A stretch of DNA of 64,000 nt from Crateriforma conspicua (GTDB taxonomy: Bacteria; Planctomycetota; Planctomycetia; Pirellulales; Pirellulaceae): contig NZ_CP036319.1 in assembly GCF_007752935.1 (NCBI RefSeq), positions 3,906,001-3,970,000 on the forward strand, written 5' to 3'. Position numbers and translations under genes: made by a program. The notes beneath the pieces were generated by a model that saw nothing but the letters and a program-made list of their open reading frames with translations, searched no databases and was not told where the DNA came from. Positions 9,543-18,019 of this stretch are shown piece after piece. Positions within the stretch are counted from its first letter, which is position 1; every line of letters starts with the position of its first letter.

Positions 9543-11213
9543 TCACGCGATCCAACGACGACGACGATTCAATTTCGGATCGTCCAAGACGGCGGTCAGG
9601 ATGTTGGCGTCTTCGATGATTTGGTAATCGAACATGCCCACGCAGATGAAGTCGGCGCCGTTTTCAAACGCGTATCGGAACCCTTTCTTTGGATGCACCG
9701 CACCCGCAGCCAACGTCTTGAAGGCGATCCATGGCTTGTCGATGCTCTCCATGTACTGAATCGTTTCTTCGGGCGTGCGTTCCCAGTAGTTGTCGACGGA
9801 GTAATTGTCGATGATCAACTTGTCTTTCTTCTGTTCCGGCTTCCACGACCAATAATCGCGGCAGTGCAGCGTCTTCATATAAAAATCGGCGCCACATCGA
9901 TGCTGTTCGGCGTCCTGAACGGTTGCCAATTCATGCCCGGCCAAACCCGCCGGTACCCCACGACTTTTGATGTAGTCGATCGTCTTGGCCATCAAGTCGT
10001 ACTTGCCGGCACGTGCCCAGCGGTCGCCCACGTTTCCCATGATCATGGCGGCCGAAGCACCGTTGTCGATGGCGAAATCAATGTTGCTGCGATAATCATC
10101 ATCCTGCGGATACACCGGCGCGATCCATTTCATCGTCCCGCCACGTTTCCAGTAATCCTGAAGCAAGGCGACCGGTTCGGGCCGAGCGCTGACCGCGGTG
10201 GTGTTGATACCGCATTGTTCACACAACCAGAACGTGTCCAGAACCTTGTTGGACGTGAAGTAATTCTTCAAAAACTGCGACACATAGATCAGATCCCGAC
10301 TGTGAGCGAACCCGCTGATCAAGTTGCCTCCGCAGATAATACGTCCGATTTCGATGTCACCGATCTTGCCGGCAGGGATGGGCCTTTTCAGCTGGCTCAG
10401 ATCGGCCGCCTGAGTCACCTTCACGGTTGGTTCACTGTTGCCATCGACGTGTCGACGCAAATCGTCTTCTTCGTGACTTTGCCATCCGTGCTGTTTGGCA
10501 ATTGCAAACGCCATCGTGCCGATCACGGGAATCGATATCAGATTTTTGACAATGGTTCGCCGCTGTGGCGAATCGGCGGGCGCATCATGATTAACACTGG
10601 CTGGAACACTGACACCGGCCGCGTATTTCGCAAACGACTGTCGCACCAGTCGCCAGATGGAAAAGGTCCACGAGGTGGGCGTCGCCGCGATCAGCCCCAA
10701 CACCATCGCTTCAACCAAGGTTTTGTTGATCAACAAATAGTGGCCTTCGGATGCAAACCCGACGTCGGTCGCGGTCCACGGTGGACGGACAGAGTAATAC
10801 GTCAACAACAAAACCATGCCAACGGTCGCCGCCAAACGCTGGGCGAACCCGGTCATTAAACACAGTCCGATCAATACCAATGCGGCGATGTTCAAGCCAT
10901 CGATCCAGGCGACCCAATCGGACGACCGGGCCAAACGCTGCCACATCTCTGCCATCGGTCCCGAAGCCGTTTCCAGATAGCCGGCCGATGTCCATCCCGG
11001 CGTCAACCATTTGGCAATGCCTTCATAGGCCAAGTGCCAACCGACCATCAATCCGAGCGCCGTGAAAATCCAACGCTGAGCGGCCGAACAATTGGGTGGT
11101 GCGGCCGCGGTTCGGCTGGGCGCGTGTCGATCCGGCAGGGCGCCAGAATTCGTCTCGTGTTCGGCGGCTGACGGACAGCAGGGCGGGGCGGTTCGATCAG
11201 AAGCGATTGCCAT
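9543..11213 (-). CDS. DoxX-like membrane domain fused to an aldo/keto reductase-like TIM barrel
   Basis: A 556-aa two-part protein. From the ATG at 11213 a Pro/Ala-rich stretch leads to a DoxX-type domain of about four membrane helices (RWIFTALGLMVGWHLAYEGI, the WLTPGWTSAGYL segment, AALVLIGLCLMTGFAQRL, LLLTYYSVRPPW, LLINKTLVEAMVLGLIA). A second hydrophobic helix preceded by RRTIVKN follows. The C-terminal 300 residues look like a TIM barrel: PIPAGKIGDIEIGRIICGGN resembles the first strand of aldo/keto reductases, then KTIDYIKSRGVPAGLAGHEL and ADFICVGMFDYQI. I do not see the canonical AKR catalytic Tyr-Lys set with certainty. DoxX proteins occur in respiratory and thiosulfate-oxidising systems. 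The fusion suggests a barrel tethered to the membrane; its substrate is unknown. It is convergent with the AraC gene. Confidence 0.75.
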   Translation of the reverse strand: MAIASDRTAPPCCPSAAEHETNSGALPDRHAPSRTAAAPPNCSAAQRWIFTALGLMVGWHLAYEGIAKWLTPGWTSAGYLETASGPMAEMWQRLARSSDWVAWIDGLNIAALVLIGLCLMTGFAQRLAATVGMVLLLTYYSVRPPWTATDVGFASEGHYLLINKTLVEAMVLGLIAATPTSWTFSIWRLVRQSFAKYAAGVSVPASVNHDAPADSPQRRTIVKNLISIPVIGTMAFAIAKQHGWQSHEEDDLRRHVDGNSEPTVKVTQAADLSQLKRPIPAGKIGDIEIGRIICGGNLISGFAHSRDLIYVSQFLKNYFTSNKVLDTFWLCEQCGINTTAVSARPEPVALLQDYWKRGGTMKWIAPVYPQDDDYRSNIDFAIDNGASAAMIMGNVGDRWARAGKYDLMAKTIDYIKSRGVPAGLAGHELATVQDAEQHRCGADFYMKTLHCRDYWSWKPEQKKDKLIIDNYSVDNYWERTPEETIQYMESIDKPWIAFKTLAAGAVHPKKGFRYAFENGADFICVGMFDYQIIEDANILTAVLDDPKLNRRRRWIA

Positions 11214-11677
11214 CGCATCACCTGGGATACCGAGGTCGGGCGGGAACGCCGACCAGTGTGGGCTTTCGCAGCCCTGTTGATGCCAACGTTCCATGGGGCG
11301 GGGACCGATCCGACATCACGCGATGATGCCAAACCGATGCCAGACAGTATCGGTGCGACGAACGCACGCCGCGACACGAAAGCGGCGGTGAAGATGTCGC
11401 CGCGACAATACGCCCGCCGTCGCGGACGAATGGCGAGAATCATCATCACCCGGGCAATTGGAGTCGCGAAAAGAAATAGACGCGGAGACGCCATGACGCA
11501 CAGTCGCAAAGAGGACTGACCTGACGCGGATGATTTCCCTTCGCGTCCTTGCGTCCTTGCGTCCTTGCGTCTTCGCGTCTTCGCGTCCTTGCGTCCTTGC
11601 GTCCTTGCGTCCTTGCGACTTTGCGTTGATATCGACTTCAGCCAATCGTGAAATTCACCGAAGCGACTTACCGCCGA
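11214..11677. other. Intergenic region with low-complexity repeats
   Basis: The gap between two minus-strand genes. It holds a GC-rich stretch, a degenerate run around 11480-11514 (cgcggagacgcc, then acgcacagtcgcaaagagg) and the tandem 8-bp array listed separately. Minus-strand reading gives a protein-like string of AKTQGRKDARTQGRED type, which is only the translation of the repeat. I see no real gene. Confidence 0.6.
11543..11622. repeat. Tandem 8-bp repeat, about ten units of gcgtcctt
   Basis: Ten contiguous 8-bp units were read directly: gcgtcctt seven times, gcgtcttc twice, and a final diverged gcgacttt. Copies 4 and 5 share the same variant, consistent with local duplication. Related gcgt-ctt type strings are seen between genes in many unrelated bacteria. 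The role is unknown and the copy number is probably variable by slippage. Confidence 0.9.
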
Positions 11678-14600
11678 TCAGTTGCTCCAGTCCACGTCGG
11701 CGCGGCTTCGCAAGCGATTACTGACGCTCGGGTCGCCCGTGGCGACTTCCAGACGTTCCAAGACACGTTGCATCGGAACCTGCTGCGCTTCGTGAATCAA
11801 CATCGGCGTGATGCCGAGAATGATCACCGACGTCAGACTGCCTTCGTGAGCCTGCTTGACGCGATTCTCAAGTTGTTGGAGTTCCGCATCGCTGCCGACC
11901 AACAGCATCAGCCGTTGCATCCCGCCACAATCCAACAAGCCGGGCCGGACCTTTGCCACCATCGTCTCGGGTCGAACCTGCGCGTCCTTGGAAACATTCG
12001 ACTGCTGCGCGGTAAAGCTGGCGGTCAGCGTCGGCGACACCAGATCCGAATCGCTGGTCACGTCCTGATCTTGCAAAGAACTCGTTCGTGACAAAGCCAA
12101 CGTTGCCGGCGTGGTTGTGCTTAACTCCGGTGACAGCGTCTGTTCTTCCGCAGCCGATTCGGTGGCATCCACCGCATTTTTGACCAAGGGCAATGCGGCA
12201 TCGGAAAGTGTAGACACCAACGTATCGGCATTCATTCCGGGTTGGTTTGATCGCAGCATTGCCAACAACGTTTGGTCGACCATCGACTCGTGCAGTTCCG
12301 CCAACAGCGGCTCGAATCGCACCTGCAGTTCACGCGGCATTTCCGACCAGGCGTTCGCGTCGGCTTTTCCGTCGGTCGATGTGGCTTGGATTCCTTCGGC
12401 GATCAACACCGCGCGGCCATCCAGCCTGTTCCGCATCGTCTGCAATTGGCTTGCCAGTTCGACGAAGAACTGGTTGGTCAACGATTCCGCTTTCATGGAC
12501 ATGACATGGCGACCGATTTCGCAAGCCATGTTCACCCGTTCGGTGATCGGGTCGTTTCCGGACAGACCGCCATCGATCGCATCAGCGGCCTTCAGCATCG
12601 AATCATTGGTCGATTCCGTTTGGGCCAACTCATTGCACCGGTCGATCAATCGGGCGGTGACTTCGATCGCCGAAGTGATGTCCAGTCGTCGGTCGTGCAA
12701 TCGGACCATGAACTCACGAGAGATCGCAACGACATAGCTGGCGACCAACCGAGACACCGCGTTGGGAATCGTCGCATCGGAAATGCTGGGTTCCAAAAAG
12801 TTTCTGATAGCTTGGTCCGACTGCAATGCTTCCTCTGGCAACCGGCGAATCAAGCTCATCAGCCATTCCCGGCGCGAATCATCATCGGCGCGATACATGC
12901 CCAGCATGGCATTGCGGATCGCTTCGCGTGTCATCTCGCTTCGTTTGATCAATCGGTCGATCACCGGCTTTGCAAGTTGCTTTGCTTCACCGGGTCGCCC
13001 CAGCCATGACAACAGCAAGTGCCGAATCAAAGCGGGCGCAAGCAACTTTTCCTCCAATGCCCGCACCGTCCCCAGTCGGACCGCGCCGACTGATCGAAGA
13101 TGTGTCGCGGGCATCCCCGCAGTGGCGTCTTCGGTTCCCCGGCGGGCGGCTTCCAACAAATCGTGCGCGCCGTTGGCAGCGGCCCAAAGGTAGTTGACGA
13201 TCGTTTCACGAGGATCGATCCCTTCCGCTTCGTCCGCCGGTCCGGTGATGACATAAGCGTCGCTTAGCGGTGATCGAGCGGCCGGCAGGCTTTCGAATCC
13301 CGCCCCCGCATCACCGGGATAGCTGTTGCCCGGCTTCATGAAGTGTTGCATTTCTTGCAACGTCGCCTGGGTGTCATGCAGCAGCAACGGATTGGCGGGG
13401 TTACCGCGCATCGCTGCGGCCGACAGCAAGGAAACAATTTTGCTGTTTTCCAAACCGGCTTGATCCAGCAGATTGCGCAGCAGATGAACCACATCCAAGT
13501 ACATGCCGCCTCCGGTCCCACCGGACACCGATCCAATCACGTAGACCATCGGAATGCGCTCGCCACAGACCGCGGCCAAGTGATCGATCGCTTCGACCAA
13601 TGTCCGACGAATCGTTTCGCCGTGATCGACCAGCGCCAGACGCCCCAACGGACGCATGCCTTCGGTTCGTCCGTTTCGGGGAACGTTGTAAATCCAGCGC
13701 CGCGAAATGGAACCAAATCGTTGGTGCTGTTCGCGCCGATAGTCCATCGCGGACTTCAACGGTGTGTGCACCAGATGGCATTGCGGAATCAGATCGGAAA
13801 TCTCCGCCAACTTCGTGGCTTGGATCGTCGCGGCATCGGTATCGATCAATACCGAATGCAAATCCATCGGGCTGGCGGAATATAGTTTGGCAATACGCGA
13901 CCGCAAATCATGCAGACAGCTTGCTCCGGTGCCTCCCAGCGCAACGACCAACGTATGGCTGGTGATTCGACCGGAGATCGACCGAACCTTGGAATCCAAT
14001 TGCGGCAAATCTTGAACGCTAGCCGGTTGATTTTGCCCGAAGGACAACGGATCGGTTTGGGCCGAACTTGCTTTCGCGGGCATGCCGCTCGCTGTCGCCG
14101 CACGACTTTGCACGTGGCGTAGCGCATCGACGAAATCGGCACACGATTCGAAACGTCGCGTGGGATCCTTTTCCAAAGCCCGGGCCACGATCGGTTGATC
14201 ACAGGCCGGCAAGGCATTCAGGTTTGGCGAACCATGCACGTGCTGCGTTGCCAGCTGTGCGATCGTCCGTCCATTGAACGGCCGCGACCCGGTCAACAAT
14301 TCTTGATACATCACCCCAAGACTGTATTGATCGCTGTGCAGGCTGGGGCGGCCGTCAAACACCTCCGGCGGCGCGTACGTCGGCGTCAGACCGCCCACGA
14401 TGCTGCAATCCGCCTCTCGCAAGTCTTTCAACAATCCAAAGTCGGCGACTTTGACGTGACCGCCGACCAACAGCAGGTTGCCCGGTTTGATGTCCAAGTG
14501 TTGCAGTTGGTACTTGCTGTGCAGGTAATCCAGCGCATCGGCCGCATCGTGCAAATAGGCCAACAGTGCTTTCCGCGGAATCCCACAGGATCCCCGATCA

Positions 14601-14929
14601 CAGTGCCGCTTGAACACTTCTTCCAAGGATCCATCGGCCAGTTCCGTCACAATGACCAATTGATCGTTGACAATGCCGAACCGGTCCAGCGTCAACAGGA
14701 ACGGATGATGGACGCCTTTGATTCGTTCCAACGACTTCAGTTCGCGTGAACCACGGTTTTCGTCCGTGGCACCGAACACAAACTTGACGGCCTTCTTGAT
14801 TCCCCCAGGCGCATCGGCACGCCAGACTTCGCCGAAGCCGCCTTCGCCGATCTTCTCTTCCAGGACGTAGCCCGAAAACGGCTCGTATCCGGGAGCGATC
14901 AAACGAGTGGAATCTGCAGTCTTGGTCAT
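11678..14929 (-). CDS. Ser/Thr protein kinase fused to a tubulin-like GTPase domain
   Basis: A 1083-aa fusion. Residues about 20-272 are a Hanks-type kinase: glycine loop GEGGFGEV (28-35), the lysine in KAVKF (49), catalytic loop HLDIKPGN (144-151) and DFG (163-165). The usual HRD arginine is leucine, so this is a non-RD kinase. After a Ser/Gln-rich linker, residues from about 325 form a tubulin-like (Pfam Tubulin_2 type) nucleotide-binding domain: first loop VVALGGTGASC, a ribose/acidic segment VLIDTDA, and the tubulin signature equivalent SVSGGTGGGMYLD (near 468-477). The last 400 residues are helical with a Thr/Ser-rich tail. ATG 14929 is chosen because the kinase fold begins soon after; 14968 is an in-frame alternative. 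A gene for an AAA ATPase lies 55 bp upstream on the same strand. Domain calls are by motif; polymerisation is untested. Confidence 0.85.
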   Translation of the reverse strand: MTKTADSTRLIAPGYEPFSGYVLEEKIGEGGFGEVWRADAPGGIKKAVKFVFGATDENRGSRELKSLERIKGVHHPFLLTLDRFGIVNDQLVIVTELADGSLEEVFKRHCDRGSCGIPRKALLAYLHDAADALDYLHSKYQLQHLDIKPGNLLLVGGHVKVADFGLLKDLREADCSIVGGLTPTYAPPEVFDGRPSLHSDQYSLGVMYQELLTGSRPFNGRTIAQLATQHVHGSPNLNALPACDQPIVARALEKDPTRRFESCADFVDALRHVQSRAATASGMPAKASSAQTDPLSFGQNQPASVQDLPQLDSKVRSISGRITSHTLVVALGGTGASCLHDLRSRIAKLYSASPMDLHSVLIDTDAATIQATKLAEISDLIPQCHLVHTPLKSAMDYRREQHQRFGSISRRWIYNVPRNGRTEGMRPLGRLALVDHGETIRRTLVEAIDHLAAVCGERIPMVYVIGSVSGGTGGGMYLDVVHLLRNLLDQAGLENSKIVSLLSAAAMRGNPANPLLLHDTQATLQEMQHFMKPGNSYPGDAGAGFESLPAARSPLSDAYVITGPADEAEGIDPRETIVNYLWAAANGAHDLLEAARRGTEDATAGMPATHLRSVGAVRLGTVRALEEKLLAPALIRHLLLSWLGRPGEAKQLAKPVIDRLIKRSEMTREAIRNAMLGMYRADDDSRREWLMSLIRRLPEEALQSDQAIRNFLEPSISDATIPNAVSRLVASYVVAISREFMVRLHDRRLDITSAIEVTARLIDRCNELAQTESTNDSMLKAADAIDGGLSGNDPITERVNMACEIGRHVMSMKAESLTNQFFVELASQLQTMRNRLDGRAVLIAEGIQATSTDGKADANAWSEMPRELQVRFEPLLAELHESMVDQTLLAMLRSNQPGMNADTLVSTLSDAALPLVKNAVDATESAAEEQTLSPELSTTTPATLALSRTSSLQDQDVTSDSDLVSPTLTASFTAQQSNVSKDAQVRPETMVAKVRPGLLDCGGMQRLMLLVGSDAELQQLENRVKQAHEGSLTSVIILGITPMLIHEAQQVPMQRVLERLEVATGDPSVSNRLRSRADVDWSN

Positions 14930-14984
14930 GAGAGCGACTTGAAATAGAAAACGGGGATGAACATTCACCGATCGAGGTGATCGA

Positions 14985-16304
14985 CTACAGTTCGCTGAAG
15001 TAGCTCTTGCAGGCCTGGTCCAAGTATTCCGGACGCAGCGTCAGCGGAATCTTTCGATAACGACAGAAATTGGCGACTTGTGTCAACAAATCGCGGGGGT
15101 GACATCGACGCAGCGGCCGGCTGCTGCGTTTGTAGTATTCCAGCAAATACTCGGCGGCTTCCGGAGTTTCGGGGAAGCCCAACCGTGAGGCGACGGTTTT
15201 CATCAAGATCCGCAGTTCTTGCGGCGACGGGTTGTCCACAAAAATCTTGTAAGGAACGCGACGCAAGAATGCTTCGTCGACCAGATCGTCGGGATTGATG
15301 TTGGTCGAAAAGATGATCAGCTGTTCGAACGGGATTTGAATCTTCTTTCCCGTCGGCAGGGTCAAGTAGTCACACTTGTTTTCCAGCGGAACGATCCAGC
15401 GATTCAATAATTCCTCCGGTGCAATCCGTTGTCGTCCAAAGTCGTCGATCAACAGACACCCACAGTTGCTTTTCATCTGCAGCGGCGCTTCGCAAATGTT
15501 CGAACGGGGATCATGCCGGACTTCCAGGTTGTCCATCACCAATTCACCGCCGACCACAACGGTCGGCCGCTGGATTCGCATCCAACGCCGGTCCCATTCG
15601 TCCGCCTTTAAAATCTGCCCGTTGCCTTCGGGTACGGGGGCTTCGCGATGGAAAGCGTCGTCTTGCAGTTTGATCAGGTTGCCGTCATCCAGGATCGCAT
15701 GGGGGATCCAGATCTCTTGCCCAAGACATCCGGTCAACGACCGTGCAATCGTCGTTTTCCCGTTGCCGGGAGGTCCATACAAGAACAGACCGGTGTTGCT
15801 GTTGACCGCCGGACCCAACTGATCCAACAAACTGTTTTGGTAAGAAATGTCCGCCATCGCGGCGGCCAATTGATCGCGATCGATTGGATCCAATCCGGCC
15901 GCCTGGGCTTCCACACTAAGACAGTAATCCTGCAGCGGCACCGGCGCCGGGCCGACATAGCTGCAGTGCTGCAGATGAGCCTGCGTTTGCTTTTGGCCCT
16001 GTTCGGTCAGCGAGTAGTAGTAGTCATTAAATGGTGCCGGTCGGACGTGCGCCACCAGCTTGCGAGTTCGCAACAGATCCATCAGCGGTTCGACAATGCG
16101 AAACGGCAATCCCATACGTTCGGCCGTATTTCGACCGCTGACCGTACCGGCGACGTTGATCGTTTTCAGCGCAAGCGCTTCGATAAAGCTTTCGGACAAC
16201 CCGGTTTCGGCCAGGCTGGTCGGTTCGGCGGGCCAAAAGGTGTCGTCGCAGAGCAGACTGCCCAGCATCGACGGCTCGAACGATTGCGTTTCTTGGACTA
16301 GCAC
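14985..16304 (-). CDS. AAA family ATPase with N-terminal winged-helix-like region
   Basis: About 439 aa from a GTG at 16304; the frame stays open to a TTG at 16439, and an ATG at 16265 is also possible, so the start is uncertain. The first 120 residues contain a probable winged helix (LALKTINVAGTVSGRNTAERMG, then LRTRKLVAHV), followed by the ATPase: Walker A GPPGNGKTTIARSL (about 176-189), Walker B LLIDDFGRQR (about 284-293), a sensor segment IIFSTNINPDDLVDEAFLRR with its arginine finger candidates, and a C-terminal lid (SSRPLRRCHPRDLLTQVANF). It precedes the kinase-tubulin gene by 55 bp on the same strand, so they are probably co-transcribed. MoxR- or chaperone-like remodelling of partner proteins is a reasonable inference; the target is unknown. 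Confidence 0.85.
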   Translation of the reverse strand: MLVQETQSFEPSMLGSLLCDDTFWPAEPTSLAETGLSESFIEALALKTINVAGTVSGRNTAERMGLPFRIVEPLMDLLRTRKLVAHVRPAPFNDYYYSLTEQGQKQTQAHLQHCSYVGPAPVPLQDYCLSVEAQAAGLDPIDRDQLAAAMADISYQNSLLDQLGPAVNSNTGLFLYGPPGNGKTTIARSLTGCLGQEIWIPHAILDDGNLIKLQDDAFHREAPVPEGNGQILKADEWDRRWMRIQRPTVVVGGELVMDNLEVRHDPRSNICEAPLQMKSNCGCLLIDDFGRQRIAPEELLNRWIVPLENKCDYLTLPTGKKIQIPFEQLIIFSTNINPDDLVDEAFLRRVPYKIFVDNPSPQELRILMKTVASRLGFPETPEAAEYLLEYYKRSSRPLRRCHPRDLLTQVANFCRYRKIPLTLRPEYLDQACKSYFSEL

Positions 16305-16475
16305 AGGATCGTTGGGTTTGTAGCGAATGTGCGGCTTGTTTGGCGTCGCGCCGACGAGGGCGCAACGCGGGCTATCGGTGAAAGCTAGCTCGCGAATCCA
16401 AGTCGCAAGAAATTCTTTCCGATTGACGCTTGTCCACAAACTGCAACCTAGGATTCAGCGATGTGGTCACCCGCC

Positions 16476-16491
16476 GGTTCGTTATCGAACC
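16476..16491. promoter_or_regulatory. Perfect 6-bp inverted repeat in the divergent promoter region
   Basis: The sequence ggttcg-ttat-cgaacc lies between the AAA ATPase gene and the FHA-EAL gene. Its symmetry and position would suit an operator for a divergent pair, but there is no second copy to support it. Confidence 0.3.
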
Positions 16492-16543
16492 CCCTCACGT
16501 GCCCCCTGGGTTGGCCCAATACGCATTTGCAATAACCGTCACT

Positions 16544-17665
16544 ATGTCATCCGTTCACAATGCCGCGTTTGATCGACTGTGCCAAAGCACAGCTTGCATC
16601 GACGACGTCTGGTTCCTTTGCGGACCCACCAGCGTCGGCGATTCAGTCCGTCATATCGCGATCGACGACGATCCGTTTGTGATCGGCCGAAAGGCCGGCA
16701 CCGCGCTTCGTCTGCAATTTCGGACGGTCAGCGGAAACCACGCATCGCTGTCGGTGGTCGATGGGCGTTTGATGGTTCGGGATCTGGGCAGCACCAACGG
16801 AACCTATCTGAACGGCAAACGGCTGGAATCCGGATTGGAAACCCAGCTGAAAGACGAAGACCTGGTTCACTTTGCCGAAGCGCCATTTCGCATTCGGCGT
16901 CAGTCACCGACCGGTGTGACCGCCGGAACAATCAGTGAAAACGTTTGCGACCAAGCTCTGGCCTTGGTGCAGTTTGATCGGCTGATGAGTCAGCGTTTGG
17001 TTCGTCCGCATTTTCAACCGATCGTCAAACTGCAGGAAGACGACCAGGTCGGTTTCGAAGTCCTGGGACGCGGCAGCGTGTTTGGATTGGAATCGGTCGG
17101 CGCGATGTTCCGCGCGGCGGAGCAATTGAATCTGGAAGTGGAACTGAGCCGTTTGCTTCGCTGGGAAGGGCTGCGAATCGGACGCGACATTCCCGACGAT
17201 CCAACGCTGTACGTCAACACGCACCCGAAAGAACTGGACAACATCGAAGCACTGATCGCTTCGCTGCCCGCGGTTCGTGAAATGGCGGGCGACATGAACC
17301 TGGTGCTTGAGATTCACGAAGCGGCGGTCACCAATCCCGCGGCCATGCAACACTTGCATGCCACCATGAAGGACTTGGGAATCCAATTGGCCTATGACGA
17401 CTTCGGCGCAGGTCAGGCCAGACTGGCGGAACTGATCGAAGCACGTCCGGAAGTGGTGAAGTTCGACATCTCGCTGATCCGCGGCATCGATTCGGCGGAC
17501 GATAACCGATTCAAGATGCTGCAGTCGCTGGTCACCATGGTCCAAGACCTGGACATTCGCGCCCTGGCCGAAGGCATTGAAACGCCTGAGGAAGCCCAGG
17601 CGTGTCGCGAGATCGGGTTTGAATTGGCCCAAGGCTATCACTTTGGCCGACCATCGCCCGCCTAA
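16544..17665 (+). CDS. FHA domain - EAL domain protein (phosphothreonine-responsive c-di-GMP phosphodiesterase)
   Basis: A 373-aa fusion, cytoplasmic, no membrane helix. Residues about 34-118 are an FHA domain: VIGRK (47-50), SGNHASL (63-69) and LGSTNGTYLNG (81-91), the residues that bind phosphothreonine. Residues about 140-373 are an EAL domain. The name motif reads EVL (E172). The other catalytic positions are present: N225 (LYVNTHP), E256 (LVLEIHE), D285-D286 (DDFGAG), K306 (VVKFDIS), E343 (LAEGIET) and Q363 (AQGYHFGRP). Hydrolysis of c-di-GMP is therefore plausible. ATG 16544 is preferred to the upstream in-frame start at 16430, which would overlap the neighbouring gene's open frame. It is divergent from the AAA/kinase-tubulin pair, which offers an obvious candidate kinase for regulating it. 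Confidence 0.9.
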   Translation: MSSVHNAAFDRLCQSTACIDDVWFLCGPTSVGDSVRHIAIDDDPFVIGRKAGTALRLQFRTVSGNHASLSVVDGRLMVRDLGSTNGTYLNGKRLESGLETQLKDEDLVHFAEAPFRIRRQSPTGVTAGTISENVCDQALALVQFDRLMSQRLVRPHFQPIVKLQEDDQVGFEVLGRGSVFGLESVGAMFRAAEQLNLEVELSRLLRWEGLRIGRDIPDDPTLYVNTHPKELDNIEALIASLPAVREMAGDMNLVLEIHEAAVTNPAAMQHLHATMKDLGIQLAYDDFGAGQARLAELIEARPEVVKFDISLIRGIDSADDNRFKMLQSLVTMVQDLDIRALAEGIETPEEAQACREIGFELAQGYHFGRPSPA

Positions 17666-18019
17666 ACGACGACCATCGCCCGAGTCGGTTTCTTTTCGAT
17701 CGGGCTCATTCTTTCACGGGAATCAACGGTTCCCTCTTCATCGGTTCCCATCTTTCGGGTGACCGGGCCGGGCCAGGATAATGGGCGGCCATCGCTTGGT
17801 TGGATGACAACACCAACAGGCATCATCCAGCGGTTAGAATGTCACTGCCCTCAATGCAGGCAGGCGGTCCTGTGCGGGGCCAGCCCCTTCGCGGGCGATC
17901 CTTACCTGGGTGGTCGACCGGCATCGCCCGGTTCGCTTCGCCCGACTTCTATCAACCGCCACTGCCCTACCTGATTCTCCCTCCCGATCCCCATTCATTG
18001 CTGTGCAGGTGTATCACTC
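17666..18019. other. Intergenic region, no supported gene
   Basis: Between the FHA-EAL gene and the esterase. It contains short inverted repeats such as ggggc-ca-gcccc near 17876-17887 and pyrimidine-rich sequence just before 18020. A 71-codon frame with four cysteines (17759-17974) has no recognisable domain and is not called. Confidence 0.5.

Noticed and set aside
9621-10859. A 412-codon plus-strand frame opposite the DoxX fusion gene
   Set aside because: It is an antisense shadow with no recognisable motif; the minus-strand gene has clear membrane helices and domains.
11543-11622. Could the tandem repeat be a CRISPR array?
   Set aside because: The units are 8 bp with no spacers, and no cas genes are nearby.
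11316-11645. A 109-codon minus-strand frame with a repeated AKTQGRKDART-type protein string
   Set aside because: It is the translation of the 8-bp tandem repeat and nearby degenerate sequence; such strings appear between genes in many bacteria and have no domain.
16476-16491. A T-arm-like ggttcg...cgaacc string suggesting a tRNA
   Set aside because: No acceptor, D or anticodon arms are found around it, so it is listed only as a possible dyad.
17759-17974. A 71-codon frame with a CHCPQC zinc-ribbon-like string
   Set aside because: Only one short metal-like motif, no conserved context and no ribosome-binding site; probably chance in a GC-rich gap.
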